Below, piece after piece: positions 48,293 to 57,010 of a stretch of DNA of 64,000 nucleotides. Each line of letters starts with the position of its first letter. Positions within the stretch are counted from its first letter, which is position 1. The translations under genes were made by a program, and so were the position numbers. The stretch covers positions 100,822-164,821 of the forward strand of contig NZ_JAVIFT010000008.1 in NCBI RefSeq assembly GCF_031157355.1, written 5' to 3'. The notes beneath the pieces are model-generated. The model did not search any database. It was not told the DNA's origin and saw only the letters and a list, made by a program, of their open reading frames with translations. This DNA comes from Hyphomicrobium sp. LHD-15 (GTDB lineage: Bacteria; Pseudomonadota; Alphaproteobacteria; Rhizobiales; Hyphomicrobiaceae).

Positions 48293-48760
48293 TTACGGTG
48301 ACCAGTGGAGCGACGGAGGGCGGCTTTCGATGATCTCGTGAATGCGCTCACGTGTCGGCGGGCTGATGGCGTCCGGAAGCGCGTTCCAGGGAAACATCCG
48401 CTGCTCGGCGATTTCGGCGTTGGGTTTCGGAACGACGGGCTGGCGCCAGGCGCGCACGACGAACAGGGCGATGTGGTCGTTCGGGAACAGGCGGTGATTG
48501 GCGAAGAGGCCGAACAGCTCCGGCGGACCGGTCAGCTCGATGCCCGCTTCCTCGTGCAATTCGCGGCGAAGCGCATCCTCAACCGTTTCGTTCTTCTCGA
48601 CGCCGCCGCCCGGAAAGTGCCAGCCCGGCCGATAGGTGTGGCGGATCAAAAGCACGCGGTTCTCGTTATCCAGTACGGCGCCTTGCGCGCCCAGCGTCAA
48701 GCCGCGAGAGTGGCGCCAATAGCGTTGCAGAACCTTGCGGATCAACTTCTCAGGCGACAC
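48293..48760 (-). CDS. NUDIX hydrolase
   Basis: 155-residue hydrolase from a GTG at 48760 with GGGAGAAG upstream. The Nudix box GGGVEKNETVEDALRRELHE continuing to EEAGI is complete. An N-terminal basic helix (LIRKVLQRYWRHSRG) precedes the fold. It is divergent from a metallophosphoesterase gene 80 bp away. The substrate (nucleoside diphosphate derivative or mRNA cap-like) is not inferable. Confidence 0.9.
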   Translation of the reverse strand: MSPEKLIRKVLQRYWRHSRGLTLGAQGAVLDNENRVLLIRHTYRPGWHFPGGGVEKNETVEDALRRELHEEAGIELTGPPELFGLFANHRLFPNDHIALFVVRAWRQPVVPKPNAEIAEQRMFPWNALPDAISPPTRERIHEIIESRPPSLHWSP

Positions 48761-48840
48761 GCGGCTTCTCCCGGGGCATGGTCGCCGTTCGCGTTGGACG
48801 GGAACGCGCGCCAGCAAAGGATCGTACGGCTCGAGGGCAT

Positions 48841-49761
48841 ATGACCGACACTTTCACTCTTGTCCATATGTCGGATATCCATCTAGGCCCGATCACGGGC
48901 TTTCATGCGCGGCATTGGAACACGAAGCGGGCGCTGGGTCTTCTGAACTGGCATCGCGGCCGGCGTCACGTCCACCGCGCGCAGCTCGCCGATCTCATCG
49001 CCGCCGATGCACTCGCGCACAATCCGGATCATATTGCGGTGACGGGCGATCTCGCCAATCTCGGCTTGCCGGGTGAATTTGCGGTCGCGCGTGAATGGCT
49101 CGATACGCTGGGCGACCCGCAGCGGGTGTCGGTGGTGCCCGGCAATCACGACATCTACAGCGGGCGCATCGGCAGCGCGTCGTGCCTCGACAGCTGGGCG
49201 CCCTTCATGCGCAACAGCGAGAGCTGGAAAGCCGATGAACCGGTGCGCTTTCCTTACGTGCGCATCCAAGGGCCGATTGCGCTGATCGGGCTCAACTCGG
49301 CGGTGCCGACGCCGCCGTTCGTTGCGGCGGGGCGGCTCGGCGATGCGCAGATCGCTCAGCTCGCGGCCGCGCTCGAACGGCTCGGTGAAGCAAACTTTAT
49401 CCGTGTCGTGCTGATCCATCATCCGCCGCTTCCGGGACAGGCGCCGCCGCGGCGCGCGCTGCAGGACGCAGGCAAACTCGCCGACGTGCTCGATCGCTAC
49501 GGCGCGGAACTGGTTCTGCATGGGCACAATCATCGCGAGATGCTCTCTTGGCGCACGCATTCGGGCCGCGGCATTCCCGTGCTCGGCGTGGCATCGGCTT
49601 CGGCGGCGCGCTCGCACAAGGACGAGCCCATGGGGCGCTATTATCTCCTGCGCATTGGTCGCGAAGACGGCGTGGTGCGCATCCAATGCGAAACGCGCGG
49701 ATTTGCGGCTGGGGATGGCCAGATTGTGAAGCTCGGTCAACGCGAGCTGGTCATGCCGTAG
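48841..49761 (+). CDS. Icc/CpdA-like metallophosphoesterase
   Basis: 306-residue cytoplasmic calcineurin-like phosphoesterase. HMSDIHLG, VTGDLAN, VPGNHDIY, LIHHPP and LHGHNH give a complete dimetal site. Relatives hydrolyse cAMP or related phosphodiesters. The start at 48841 has GAGGGC upstream. Its 3' end overlaps the convergent phosphatase gene by 11 bp. Confidence 0.9.
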   Translation: MTDTFTLVHMSDIHLGPITGFHARHWNTKRALGLLNWHRGRRHVHRAQLADLIAADALAHNPDHIAVTGDLANLGLPGEFAVAREWLDTLGDPQRVSVVPGNHDIYSGRIGSASCLDSWAPFMRNSESWKADEPVRFPYVRIQGPIALIGLNSAVPTPPFVAAGRLGDAQIAQLAAALERLGEANFIRVVLIHHPPLPGQAPPRRALQDAGKLADVLDRYGAELVLHGHNHREMLSWRTHSGRGIPVLGVASASAARSHKDEPMGRYYLLRIGREDGVVRIQCETRGFAAGDGQIVKLGQRELVMP

Positions 49762-50611
49762 GGCTTGCGCGCAGCAATATCGCGGTGGTGTCGTCGCTGG
49801 TCTTGGCGCGGGGAAAGCGCGTGCAGTCGAAATCGTCCGCTTCGCGCGTCCGAAGCTCGTCGAAGAGCGGGGCGAGTCCGTCGAGCCAGGCGGCTTCGAA
49901 CAGGCGCCTCCTGTCATAGAGGCGGAACACGTCGACGAGGCGCATGAAGCCGTCGGATGCGAGCAGGATGCGGGCGCCGTCGGAAACCGGAAGCGTGCCG
50001 TGGCGGATGAGCGGGCGCGGCGCGTCGGTGATCGAAAAAATGCCGTAGCCCGATAGCGTGTTCATGCGGCCTCGCTGCGCGCGGAGAAGCGGATAAAGAT
50101 CTGCACGCGTCATCGGCTTCGGCTGATGCGCCGTGTCTTTCGATAGATCCTTCAGGGCGTCGACCACCCACTGGTCGCCGGCGTTCTCCTCGTCGTCGCA
50201 GATCTCGGTAAAGCAGCCGTTGTCGTCGACAAGCAACGTGCAGTCGCCGAGGCTGACGAATTCGAGATTGCCGCTTGCGGTGCGTCGGATCACGATGGCG
50301 GACGCGGAGGGATGCTCCTCGGGCCCAGTCGGCTGACGGTTCGCGTCGGCCAGGAAGAGCGGGGCGAGGCGGTCGGCGACGATGCGCGGAATGTCCATCA
50401 GGGACGACGGGGGTGTTGCGGCCATGCCCCGCACTGTGTCGTGCATGGCCGCCGCGAACCAGACGGCATCAGTCGGCGCGGGTGTCAGTGGCACTTGGAT
50501 CACATCGGTTGCGCCGTCGATGACCCAGGCCAAAGGTGACTCCACGCCCGCGCGATCCTCGTTCTCGCGGCCGCTTGCAATGCTGCGGAGATCCACGGCG
50601 GCGAGGGTCAT
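49751..50611 (-). CDS. PPM/PP2C-family protein phosphatase
   Basis: 286-residue Mg/Mn-dependent Ser/Thr phosphatase-like protein from the ATG at 50611. PPM motifs are present in order: GRENEDRAGV, WVIDGATDV, FVSLGDCTLL, ILLASDGFMRL and SDDTTAILL. The metal aspartates are conserved, so it is probably active. No partner kinase is in the window. It is divergent from a patatin gene 118 bp away. Confidence 0.85.
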   Translation of the reverse strand: MTLAAVDLRSIASGRENEDRAGVESPLAWVIDGATDVIQVPLTPAPTDAVWFAAAMHDTVRGMAATPPSSLMDIPRIVADRLAPLFLADANRQPTGPEEHPSASAIVIRRTASGNLEFVSLGDCTLLVDDNGCFTEICDDEENAGDQWVVDALKDLSKDTAHQPKPMTRADLYPLLRAQRGRMNTLSGYGIFSITDAPRPLIRHGTLPVSDGARILLASDGFMRLVDVFRLYDRRRLFEAAWLDGLAPLFDELRTREADDFDCTRFPRAKTSDDTTAILLRASPTA

Positions 50612-50729
50612 GACGGGTGTCTCATTTCTGCTGGCCTTTTGGCGTGTGTATTTTGTGCCATGCGGCCGATTGCGTGGGCAGACCGACTTTCCAAACGTGT
50701 TAGCATTTGAAATCGCAGATCGTGGTCTC

Positions 50730-51848
50730 ATGCAACCCGGAACCACTCCAGGAGCATCCTTTTTGCCGCGCTTCAGACGTCACATCAAAATCAATCTGGC
50801 TCTGCAAGGCGGCGGTGCGCACGGCGCGTTCACGTGGGGCGTGCTCGATCGCTTGCTCGAGGAAGAGCATCTTTCGTTCGGCTGGGTTTCGGGGACGAGT
50901 GCGGGCGCGGTGAATGCGGTGGCGCTTGCGGACGGGCTTGCGGAAGGCGGGCGAGAGGGTGCGCGGGCCAAGCTGCGCCAGGTGTGGGAAGCCGTACACA
51001 AGGCGGGTGTGCCTGATCTTCTGCGGCTCAATCCGTTCCTGTTCGGGCTCAGCAATTCGAATACGTTCGCGCAGGTCGCGAGCCTGCTCTCGCCGTACGA
51101 CTTCAATCCGCTCGGCTTCGATCCGCTGCGGTCTCTCCTGGCCGAGACGATCGACTTCGGACGTATCCGGGCGTCGTCTCCGGTCGAACTCGCGATCGCG
51201 GCGACGGAAGTCGCGACAGGGCGGTCTCGTATTTTTCGGCGCGGAGAGATGACGGTCGAAGCGGTTCTCGCATCTGCGTGCCTGCCGACGCTGCACCGGA
51301 CGGTCGAGATCGACGGCGTCGGTTACTGGGATGGCGGGTTCTCGAAGAACCCGGATCTCATCACCGCGGCGATGGAAAGCCCGGTCGCGGATACGCTGCT
51401 CGTGCAGATCAATCCGCTGGTTCGCCGCGAGGTGCCGAAAGGCGCGCGTGAGATTGCGGGTACTGCCAACCGCCTGACGTTCAACGCGCCGCTTCTCCGG
51501 GACGTGGAGCACATCCTGGCGGTGCGCGAGGCGTTGAAGGGCCGGTTCAGCGCGCGGCGCGGGCGGCAGGGTGCGCTGGCCACGCATCGGTTTCATATGA
51601 TCGAAGCCGGGCGCTATACGGCGTCGCTTTCGGACGACAGCAAGCTGAAGCCCGATCTCGGGCTCTTCACCTACCTGCATTCGGCGGGGCGGACGCAGAC
51701 GCACAAATGGATCGCGAAGCACCTCAAGGATGTGGGCCGGCGCGAGACGGTCGATCTTGCGGAGCGGTTCAACGGCGATGCGGCCCAGCCGTTCGAAGAA
51801 GCAGGAAGCGAAGAGGCGCCGGCACCCGTCGTGTCTTCGCGTGCGTGA
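50730..51848 (+). CDS. Patatin-like phospholipase
   Basis: Serine lipid acyl hydrolase. From the ATG at 50730 it has 372 residues; a TTG at 50763 is an alternative. The oxyanion motif ALQGGGAHGAFTWG, nucleophile GTSAG and catalytic Asp in YWDGGFSKNP form the patatin Ser-Asp dyad. The C-terminal 100 residues are polar. There is no signal peptide, so it is probably cytosolic or membrane-peripheral. It is convergent with the XRE regulator. Confidence 0.9.
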   Translation: MQPGTTPGASFLPRFRRHIKINLALQGGGAHGAFTWGVLDRLLEEEHLSFGWVSGTSAGAVNAVALADGLAEGGREGARAKLRQVWEAVHKAGVPDLLRLNPFLFGLSNSNTFAQVASLLSPYDFNPLGFDPLRSLLAETIDFGRIRASSPVELAIAATEVATGRSRIFRRGEMTVEAVLASACLPTLHRTVEIDGVGYWDGGFSKNPDLITAAMESPVADTLLVQINPLVRREVPKGAREIAGTANRLTFNAPLLRDVEHILAVREALKGRFSARRGRQGALATHRFHMIEAGRYTASLSDDSKLKPDLGLFTYLHSAGRTQTHKWIAKHLKDVGRRETVDLAERFNGDAAQPFEEAGSEEAPAPVVSSRA

Positions 51849-51929
51849 TCCAATGGATCGCGAAGTCCTGTTTGGCGTCACCTAGGGAGCCGTGGGCCGC
51901 GCGGACGACAGCGCCCTTTGTGGGCGAGG

Positions 51930-52706
51930 TCAGGGGCCAACGAGCCGCGCGTAGCCTTCCTCGACGGAGTTTTCGAGCAGGCCCTTGTAGATCTTGTATT
52001 CCGGGGTCTTCGACGTGATCTCGCCGAGCGCCAGAGATTTGAATTCCTGGCGCTTCAGATAGACGATCGGCGCCGAGACGGGGACGAACGTGGCGCGCTG
52101 CTTGTTCAGCGTGGTGATCAGTCCGCGCATCTCGCCGCTCTGGTCGATTTGCGAAATCAGAACCATGCGCATGGCGCCCTTGGTCAGCGAGACCAGGTGA
52201 ATGTACATGGAGGAGGCCGGCACATAGAGGCGGCCACGGTGCGAGAAGGGGGCGTCCGGGCGCTCGCGCTCCTCGAACAGGAGGCTCGGCCATTCGGGGT
52301 CCCAGACGATGTCGGTCCGGTAGGCGACGATGGCGTCGGGCTTGGCGAAGGCCGGCCGAATGGTGAGATAGCTGCCGATGTAGTGGTCGACGGCGGCGCG
52401 CGTGTAGGCGCCCATGTAAACCGGCGCGACGACGCCGCCTTCACCCTTGAGCTCCATCGGCTGGGCGGTCGACATCGACCCGAACCAGGATTCCTTGAGG
52501 CGCTGGTAGTCGAGGCCGAGCACCATGGCCACGTCGAACAGAGTTTGCTCGCGGACCGGCTTGCCGTGCAGAAGGTTCTGGATGGTCTTTTCGTGGCAGT
52601 CGGCGGCGTCCGCCAACTCGGCCTGGGTCAATTTCTTTTCGACCATCGCGGTGCGGATGATCTGGACCGCAGCGGCGCGTTCTTTTGTATTGGGTGTCGA
52701 TTTCAT
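51930..52706 (-). CDS. XRE-type transcriptional regulator with unknown C-terminal domain
   Basis: 258-residue protein from the ATG at 52706. The HTH (TQAELADAADCHEKTIQNLL) spans about 25-75. The C-terminal ~160 residues (VYMGAYTRAAVDHYIGSYL, FSHRGRLYVPASSMYIHLV) form a beta-rich domain I do not recognise; it could sense a ligand or lipid. The domain is longer than in simple XRE repressors. It neighbours a patatin gene (convergent) and RlpA (same strand), which suggests an envelope-related regulon, by position only. Confidence 0.82.
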   Translation of the reverse strand: MKSTPNTKERAAAVQIIRTAMVEKKLTQAELADAADCHEKTIQNLLHGKPVREQTLFDVAMVLGLDYQRLKESWFGSMSTAQPMELKGEGGVVAPVYMGAYTRAAVDHYIGSYLTIRPAFAKPDAIVAYRTDIVWDPEWPSLLFEERERPDAPFSHRGRLYVPASSMYIHLVSLTKGAMRMVLISQIDQSGEMRGLITTLNKQRATFVPVSAPIVYLKRQEFKSLALGEITSKTPEYKIYKGLLENSVEEGYARLVGP

Positions 52707-52849
52707 ACGGAAGTCGGCCCGGCCCCGGATAACAACTTTCCGCAATATACCGAATTTTGCCGGCACCCCAAGCCTTAAGCGCGGGTGTGGTGAAGAGTGT
52801 TCGATTTCTTTTTGAGGGGCGGCTGATTTTCTGTCCGTTGACAGAAGAA

Positions 52850-52875
52850 AGGCGAGCCGCTTGCGCGACTCGCCT
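52850..52875 (-). terminator. Terminator of rlpA
   Basis: On the minus strand AGGCGAGTCGC, tetraloop GCAA and GCGGCTCGCCT form an 11-bp stem with one T-G, then TTCTTCTG. It lies 23 bp after the rlpA stop. Confidence 0.75.
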
Positions 52876-52898
52876 CTGCAACTCGTGGATGTTCTTGC

Positions 52899-53465
52899 TT
52901 AGAGCACCGAGATCGAAACCCGGGCGAGGCCGGCGCCGGTCATGCCGATCACCGAAGCAGCGCCACGCGACAGGTCGATGATGCGGCCCTTGATGAAGGG
53001 GCCACGGTCATTGATCGTCACGACGACCGAGCGGCCGTTCGACTGGTTGGTGACGCGCACCTTGGTGCCGAAGGGCAGCGTGCGGTGAGCGGCGGTCAGG
53101 CCGTTCGGGTTGAAGCGTGCGCCAGAGGCAGTCTGCTGCCCCTGCCAGTAGTAGGAAGCAACGCCGTTGGAGCCGCCGCCGTAAGAAGCCGTCTTCACAG
53201 CGGACTTGCGGTGCGCGACAGCGCGCTTGGTCGGCTTCGTGGAATAGGCGTACTTGGCTTTGCGCGTCTTGTAGGCGGTCTTGTGAGCGCGCTGCTTCTC
53301 AGTGCGGTAGGCGGCCTTCTTGTAGCTGGCCTTCTTGTACGCAACCTTCTTTGCGTGCTTGCAGGCGTAGTCGCCGTTGCAGTGCTTCGGGGCCGCGCTC
53401 GCCGGGAGAGCGCCAAACAGGCCAACCGACATAAGGGCGAGTGCTGCGAGAGCAATAAATCGCAT
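52899..53465 (-). CDS. rlpA: RlpA-family septal ring lytic transglycosylase-like protein
   Basis: 188-residue exported protein; the start at 53465 has GGAGAA upstream. The signal peptide ends ASAAP. A Lys/Tyr/Ala-rich stretch (about 45-95; KKVAYKKASYKKAAYR, KTAYKTRKAKYAYS) precedes the double-psi beta-barrel (about 105-188; SYYWQGQQTASGARFNP, AAHRTLPFGTKVRVT, VTINDRGPFI, DLSRGAA). The catalytic-type Asp and His positions are present. There is no lipobox and no SPOR domain, unlike E. coli RlpA. It probably acts on denuded septal glycan. Confidence 0.88.
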   Translation of the reverse strand: MRFIALAALALMSVGLFGALPASAAPKHCNGDYACKHAKKVAYKKASYKKAAYRTEKQRAHKTAYKTRKAKYAYSTKPTKRAVAHRKSAVKTASYGGGSNGVASYYWQGQQTASGARFNPNGLTAAHRTLPFGTKVRVTNQSNGRSVVVTINDRGPFIKGRIIDLSRGAASVIGMTGAGLARVSISVL

Positions 53466-53989
53466 GATCAATTCTCCGTTCTTCAAAGCGACGGTGCCGC
53501 GGTTCTTTTTCTTGTGCTTCCAGTTGGAAGCCCTGCTCGAGCGGTGCTCCAGTCCGGCAGATGGTCCCCGTGGGACGAAGCCGGCTGTCCGCCAGTGGCG
53601 GATTGCTTTCCTGAACAGAAGGATGAGCTACCGATGCGAAGAGCAAACCTCAGCGCAACCCCAGAACTTGTTCCGTCACTGAAAAATACGAGGCATCTTT
53701 CCGTCCACCCCGTTCTGGTGGGGGCACCTGACCAGCCGATCCGGGCAGAATCAACGCTTAATGCTGAATGCCGTTCGAATTGAAAAATGCTGGCGTTGAT
53801 TCCGCTTCGCTTTTCAGCCGACGCGGAGAAAAGTGCGACGGCACGTCGCACATACGGTGTCTCACGCTTCGTTTGCAACCCTATGGAATTGCGTTCGAAA
53901 TGTGTCGTCCATTTAGCGGTTTCGTGGCGGGATGAATCGCACGAGGCGGCCCTCAGCGTGGGCAGGCCCGTGCTTTGAGCCTCTCGCCT
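53466..53989. other. 524-bp gap between rlpA and corA
   Basis: Only frames with no family resemblance cross it. It should hold the rlpA promoter. A short inverted pair GCACG/CGTGC lies near the corA end. I see no RNA gene or repeat. Confidence 0.4.
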
Positions 53990-54958
53990 TTAGAGCCAGC
54001 CCTTGCGCCGGAAATAGATGAAGGGGACGATCGCTGACACGAGCATGAGCCCCAGTGCCATTGGATAACCGCTGATCCACTCGAGTTCGGGCATGTGGCG
54101 GAAGTTCATGCCGTAGACCGAAGCGACGAGGGTCGGCGGCATCAGCATGACCGCCATCACCGAGAACAGTTTGATGATCTGGTTCTGCTCGTTCGAGATG
54201 AGGCCAAGGGTGGCGTTGAGCAGGAAGCCGATGCGATCGGAGAGGAAGCGCATGTGCTCGGCGAGCGAGGCGAGATCGCGATCGGCCGTTTCGATCCGCT
54301 GGAAGACCTTGCCCTCGCAATTGCGCTCCTGGGCCGTGTTCTTGAGAACGTGAAGGACGCGCTCCAATGAGGTCGCGCTTTCCGTGACGCGGGCGACGAT
54401 ATCGCCCTGGGTTCCGGTTCCCTTCAACAGGACGTCCAGCTTGTTGGCACGCGCGCGCCGCGCGCCGAGATCGAAGATCCCCTTTGCGAGCTTGTCGACA
54501 CGGTCCTGGATCTGCTCGATCAGATCGGCCTGGCGCTCGATCAGCGTTTCGATCAGGCCGATCATGATCGCCGCGCCGGTCTGGCAGGAGGCATCGCCGC
54601 GGTCGACGCGCGAAAGGAATGCCGGGAAGGCCCTGCTGTCGGTGTAGCGGACCGTGACCAGGGCGTTGCCGGTCAGAATGAACGTGAGCGTCGAGGTACC
54701 GAGCGTCTGCTCGTCGATGTTGTGTACGATGAAGCCCGTCATGTAGCTCGCGCCGTTCTCCTGGTAGAAGCGGCTCGAAGCTTCAATCTCGCGCATTTCG
54801 GCGCGGGTCGGGACCGAGATCCCGAGCAAGGTTTCGACGTGGTTGTCCTCCTCCTTGGTCGGGTTCAGGAGGTCAAACCAAACGGTATTGGCCGTGATCG
54901 GCGTGTTCTCATCGTGCTTCGACAGGCTATGGCCCGTCGTGTCGTAGGTGGTCAGCAT
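53990..54958 (-). CDS. corA: CorA-family magnesium transporter
   Basis: Pentameric Mg2+ (also Co2+/Ni2+) channel. The preferred start is the ATG at 54958 (AAGGGGAC upstream) giving 322 residues. An N-terminal cytoplasmic alpha/beta domain (VWFDLLNPTKEED ... MTGFIVHN) is followed by a long helix and two membrane helices with the signature YGMNF at 282-286 and C-terminal RRKGWL. It is one of two Mg transporters here, with mgtE. Confidence 0.95.
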   Translation of the reverse strand: MLTTYDTTGHSLSKHDENTPITANTVWFDLLNPTKEEDNHVETLLGISVPTRAEMREIEASSRFYQENGASYMTGFIVHNIDEQTLGTSTLTFILTGNALVTVRYTDSRAFPAFLSRVDRGDASCQTGAAIMIGLIETLIERQADLIEQIQDRVDKLAKGIFDLGARRARANKLDVLLKGTGTQGDIVARVTESATSLERVLHVLKNTAQERNCEGKVFQRIETADRDLASLAEHMRFLSDRIGFLLNATLGLISNEQNQIIKLFSVMAVMLMPPTLVASVYGMNFRHMPELEWISGYPMALGLMLVSAIVPFIYFRRKGWL

Positions 54959-55170
54959 GTTCGTCCCCTTGCCGCCTTGAACTCCCTCGGCGGATCCCCA
55001 TACCTTACAGCAAAGCCGCAGGGTTGCGGTATGGCCCGCCTGCCACCGGGGCGCTGTCATCTTGGGAACTGCTTGTTCGGCCCTCCCTGGCGTAAGGGTG
55101 CGCGCAGTCATTTGGCATCCCGTCGACTGCTTTTTATGGCGGCGTTTTTTATACTCAGGAGTGATTTACC

Positions 55171-55512
55171 ATGGTTTTCCCCTCGCAATTCGGCGCCGGC
55201 GCCCGCGTAGGTGCTCTGATCGCGGCTGCTTTGGCCGTGCCGCTCGTCGTGGTTTCCGGCACGCAGCCGGCCGAGGCCCGCATCCGCTGCGTCGACGGGT
55301 ATCAGATCGTGAACGGATCGCAGATCGCGACCCCGTATTGTCAGGATGAAATGGTGGCGCGGGTTGCGCGTGAGCGCGGCATCAAGGTTTCGGCTGCAGC
55401 GATCCGCGAAAATCCGAACCTCAAGCGCAACATCTGTCAGCACATCGGGCGCGATAACCGGATCCATCTCGCCTGCATCGATGCAAACAGTGTGGGTCGT
55501 CGCGGTTTCTAA
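55171..55512 (+). CDS. Small exported protein with conserved-looking cysteines
   Basis: 113-residue product with CAGGAG before the ATG. The signal peptide ends PAEARI (about residue 36). The mature part has four cysteines (IRCVDG, PYCQDE, NICQH, LACID), which could form two disulfides, and an RxVARERGIKVSAAAIRENP helical core. I know of similar uncharacterised proteins in Hyphomicrobiales but no function. A composite palindrome follows. Confidence 0.8.
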   Translation: MVFPSQFGAGARVGALIAAALAVPLVVVSGTQPAEARIRCVDGYQIVNGSQIATPYCQDEMVARVARERGIKVSAAAIRENPNLKRNICQHIGRDNRIHLACIDANSVGRRGF

Positions 55513-55526
55513 GAGCTGGGCTTCTT

Positions 55527-55683
55527 AGAGCGTGATTGCTTATCTTTGAAATCGCAATCCCGCTCTCGCCTCTCGATGAGACCGATGATTCACGCTTCGG
55601 ACTTTTCCTGCGCTGCCGATTCACGTCGCGCCCAATAGGGGCCGCGACGATCGGAGCGCGAAGGTCTGAAGCGATCATGGTCT
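55527..55683. repeat. Composite palindromic element, copy 4
   Basis: Hairpin A (AGAGCGTGATTGC ... GCAATCCCGCTCT, 55527-55566) is followed by hairpin B (GAGACCGATGATTCACGCTTC ... GAAGCGATCATGGTCT, about 55578-55683). B carries a ~60-bp internal palindromic insert (CTGCGCTGCCGATT ... ATCGGAGCG) also present in copy 5. Confidence 0.85.
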
Positions 55684-55697
55684 AGTCGAAATGAAGC

Positions 55698-55728
55698 GAG
55701 CCCTCTCGCGGAGGTCGCGAAAGGGCTC
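55698..55728 (-). terminator. Probable terminator of the bactofilin gene
   Basis: GAGCCCTTTCGCG and CGCGAGAGGGCTC pair over a 5-nt loop on the minus strand, then GCTTCATTT. It lies 36 bp after the bactofilin stop. Confidence 0.6.
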
Positions 55729-55763
55729 GGATGCCTGGCTGCACTCCAGCGGATCGGGCTGCT

Positions 55764-56285
55764 TCAGCCCGTCTGCTGATGCTGCTGCGTGCTCGGGTAG
55801 GAATTCACATCCAGGTTTGGCGTGATTTCCGAGAGATCCTTCGCACGGCGCACGCGGCCGTCGAACTGGGCGCCTTCGGAAATCGAAAGCGTCTGATGGA
55901 AGATGTCACCCTCGACCTCGGCGGTCGGATGCAGGGTGACTGTCTGTGCCTTGATGGCGCCGCGGACGCCGCCGCGCACTTCGATCTGCTCAGCGCAGAC
56001 CGTGCCGATCACGGAGCCATCCTCGCCGATCACGACCTGCTTGCCGCTCACGTCGCCGCGCACATCGCCGTCGATCTGCAACCTGTTCTGCGAGATGATG
56101 GTGATCTTTTCGCCGAGAATGGTGAGGTCGGTTCCAATCACCGACGTTCCCATCGAGGACGCAGCACCGAAGGGCGAAGAGCGCCCGCTCGACGGCGCTG
56201 GCGTTGCCGATCCGTTTTGCGGAAGGGCGGGCAGACCCGGTGGCTTGGGTAGACCTGAATCGGAATTAGAGCCGCGGCTGAACAC
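55764..56285 (-). CDS. Bactofilin (polymer-forming cytoskeletal protein)
   Basis: 173-residue bactofilin. A disordered Ser/Pro/Gly N-terminus (about 1-45) is followed by the right-handed beta-helix core (TSVIGTDLTILGEKI, GDVRGDVSGKQVVIGEDGSVIG, in part) built of hydrophobic-glycine repeats, and a polar tail. Bactofilins polymerise without nucleotide and localise peptidoglycan synthases or stalk-forming enzymes in Caulobacter and in prosthecate or budding relatives. In a Hyphomicrobium-like host a role in prosthecae or buds is plausible but inferred. Confidence 0.93.
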   Translation of the reverse strand: MFSRGSNSDSGLPKPPGLPALPQNGSATPAPSSGRSSPFGAASSMGTSVIGTDLTILGEKITIISQNRLQIDGDVRGDVSGKQVVIGEDGSVIGTVCAEQIEVRGGVRGAIKAQTVTLHPTAEVEGDIFHQTLSISEGAQFDGRVRRAKDLSEITPNLDVNSYPSTQQHQQTG

Positions 56286-56458
56286 GCTTACCTCCCCTGA
56301 TACTCAATACTCACAACGTCGATCCACTATGGACACAAACATCTTCACATGGAGAAAATTTGTCTTCGTTGGGTGAACGCCCGCGAAATTGTCGCGGTAT
56401 CGCCATCTCTTGGGCGCATTTCCGCCCGCGTCGCGATCGGTTCCGCGGATTAACCGCG

Positions 56459-56869
56459 TCAGTTCCCTTCGAGCTTTCCGCCAAGTTCGCCGGTCAAGAA
56501 CTGAGCGCGGCCATAACCAAAAGACCAGTCTTCATCGGTGTTCTCGATGAAAGATACGACGACGTCGCTTGATGCGATCCCGCAGCTTTTCTCGAGCTCG
56601 TCGACCAGCAGGCGATAAAAATTTTCCTTGGCCTCGCGTCCGCGCGGGCGGCTGGTGACCTGAAGAAAAATCATTTTTTCGGTGCGGGGAATATCGAGCC
56701 CGGTGTCCTCGACGATCAGGCGCGAGGGCTTATGCTCATGGACGATCTGATAGCGGTCGCGCGCGGGCACGTTGAAGGCGGCCAGCATGGCGCGGTGGGC
56801 CGCGTCGAGAAGGGTCTCGAGCTCGGCGTCGGAGCGGCCTTCCAGGATGTCGAAGCGGAGAAGGGGCAT
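56459..56869 (-). CDS. Tautomerase-family protein
   Basis: 136-residue tautomerase_2-type protein. After Met removal it would start with the catalytic Pro (MPLLRFDILEG). DRYQIVHEHKPSRL and KMIFLQVTSRPRG are family-like. Family members act as tautomerases, cis-CaaD-like dehalogenases or decarboxylases; the substrate is unknown. It is divergent from the chagasin-type gene. Confidence 0.85.
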   Translation of the reverse strand: MPLLRFDILEGRSDAELETLLDAAHRAMLAAFNVPARDRYQIVHEHKPSRLIVEDTGLDIPRTEKMIFLQVTSRPRGREAKENFYRLLVDELEKSCGIASSDVVVSFIENTDEDWSFGYGRAQFLTGELGGKLEGN

Positions 56870-57010
56870 GGGATGGGCTCAGGGGTTGGTAGCGGGTCAC
56901 AGCCAGTAGGCAGCAAGGGAACGGGGATCGTCAATGCTCTGTCGGTGCAATGGACGAGGCGGGGGCTGCGTGCGAAGCTGGGGCGGTATCAGGACTGCGA
57001 GGGCGCGCTT

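Noticed and set aside
53483..53878. 131-codon minus-strand ORF upstream of rlpA
   Set aside because: Overlaps the rlpA start region, lacks a signal or domain, and the composition is mixed. I treat the gap as noncoding.
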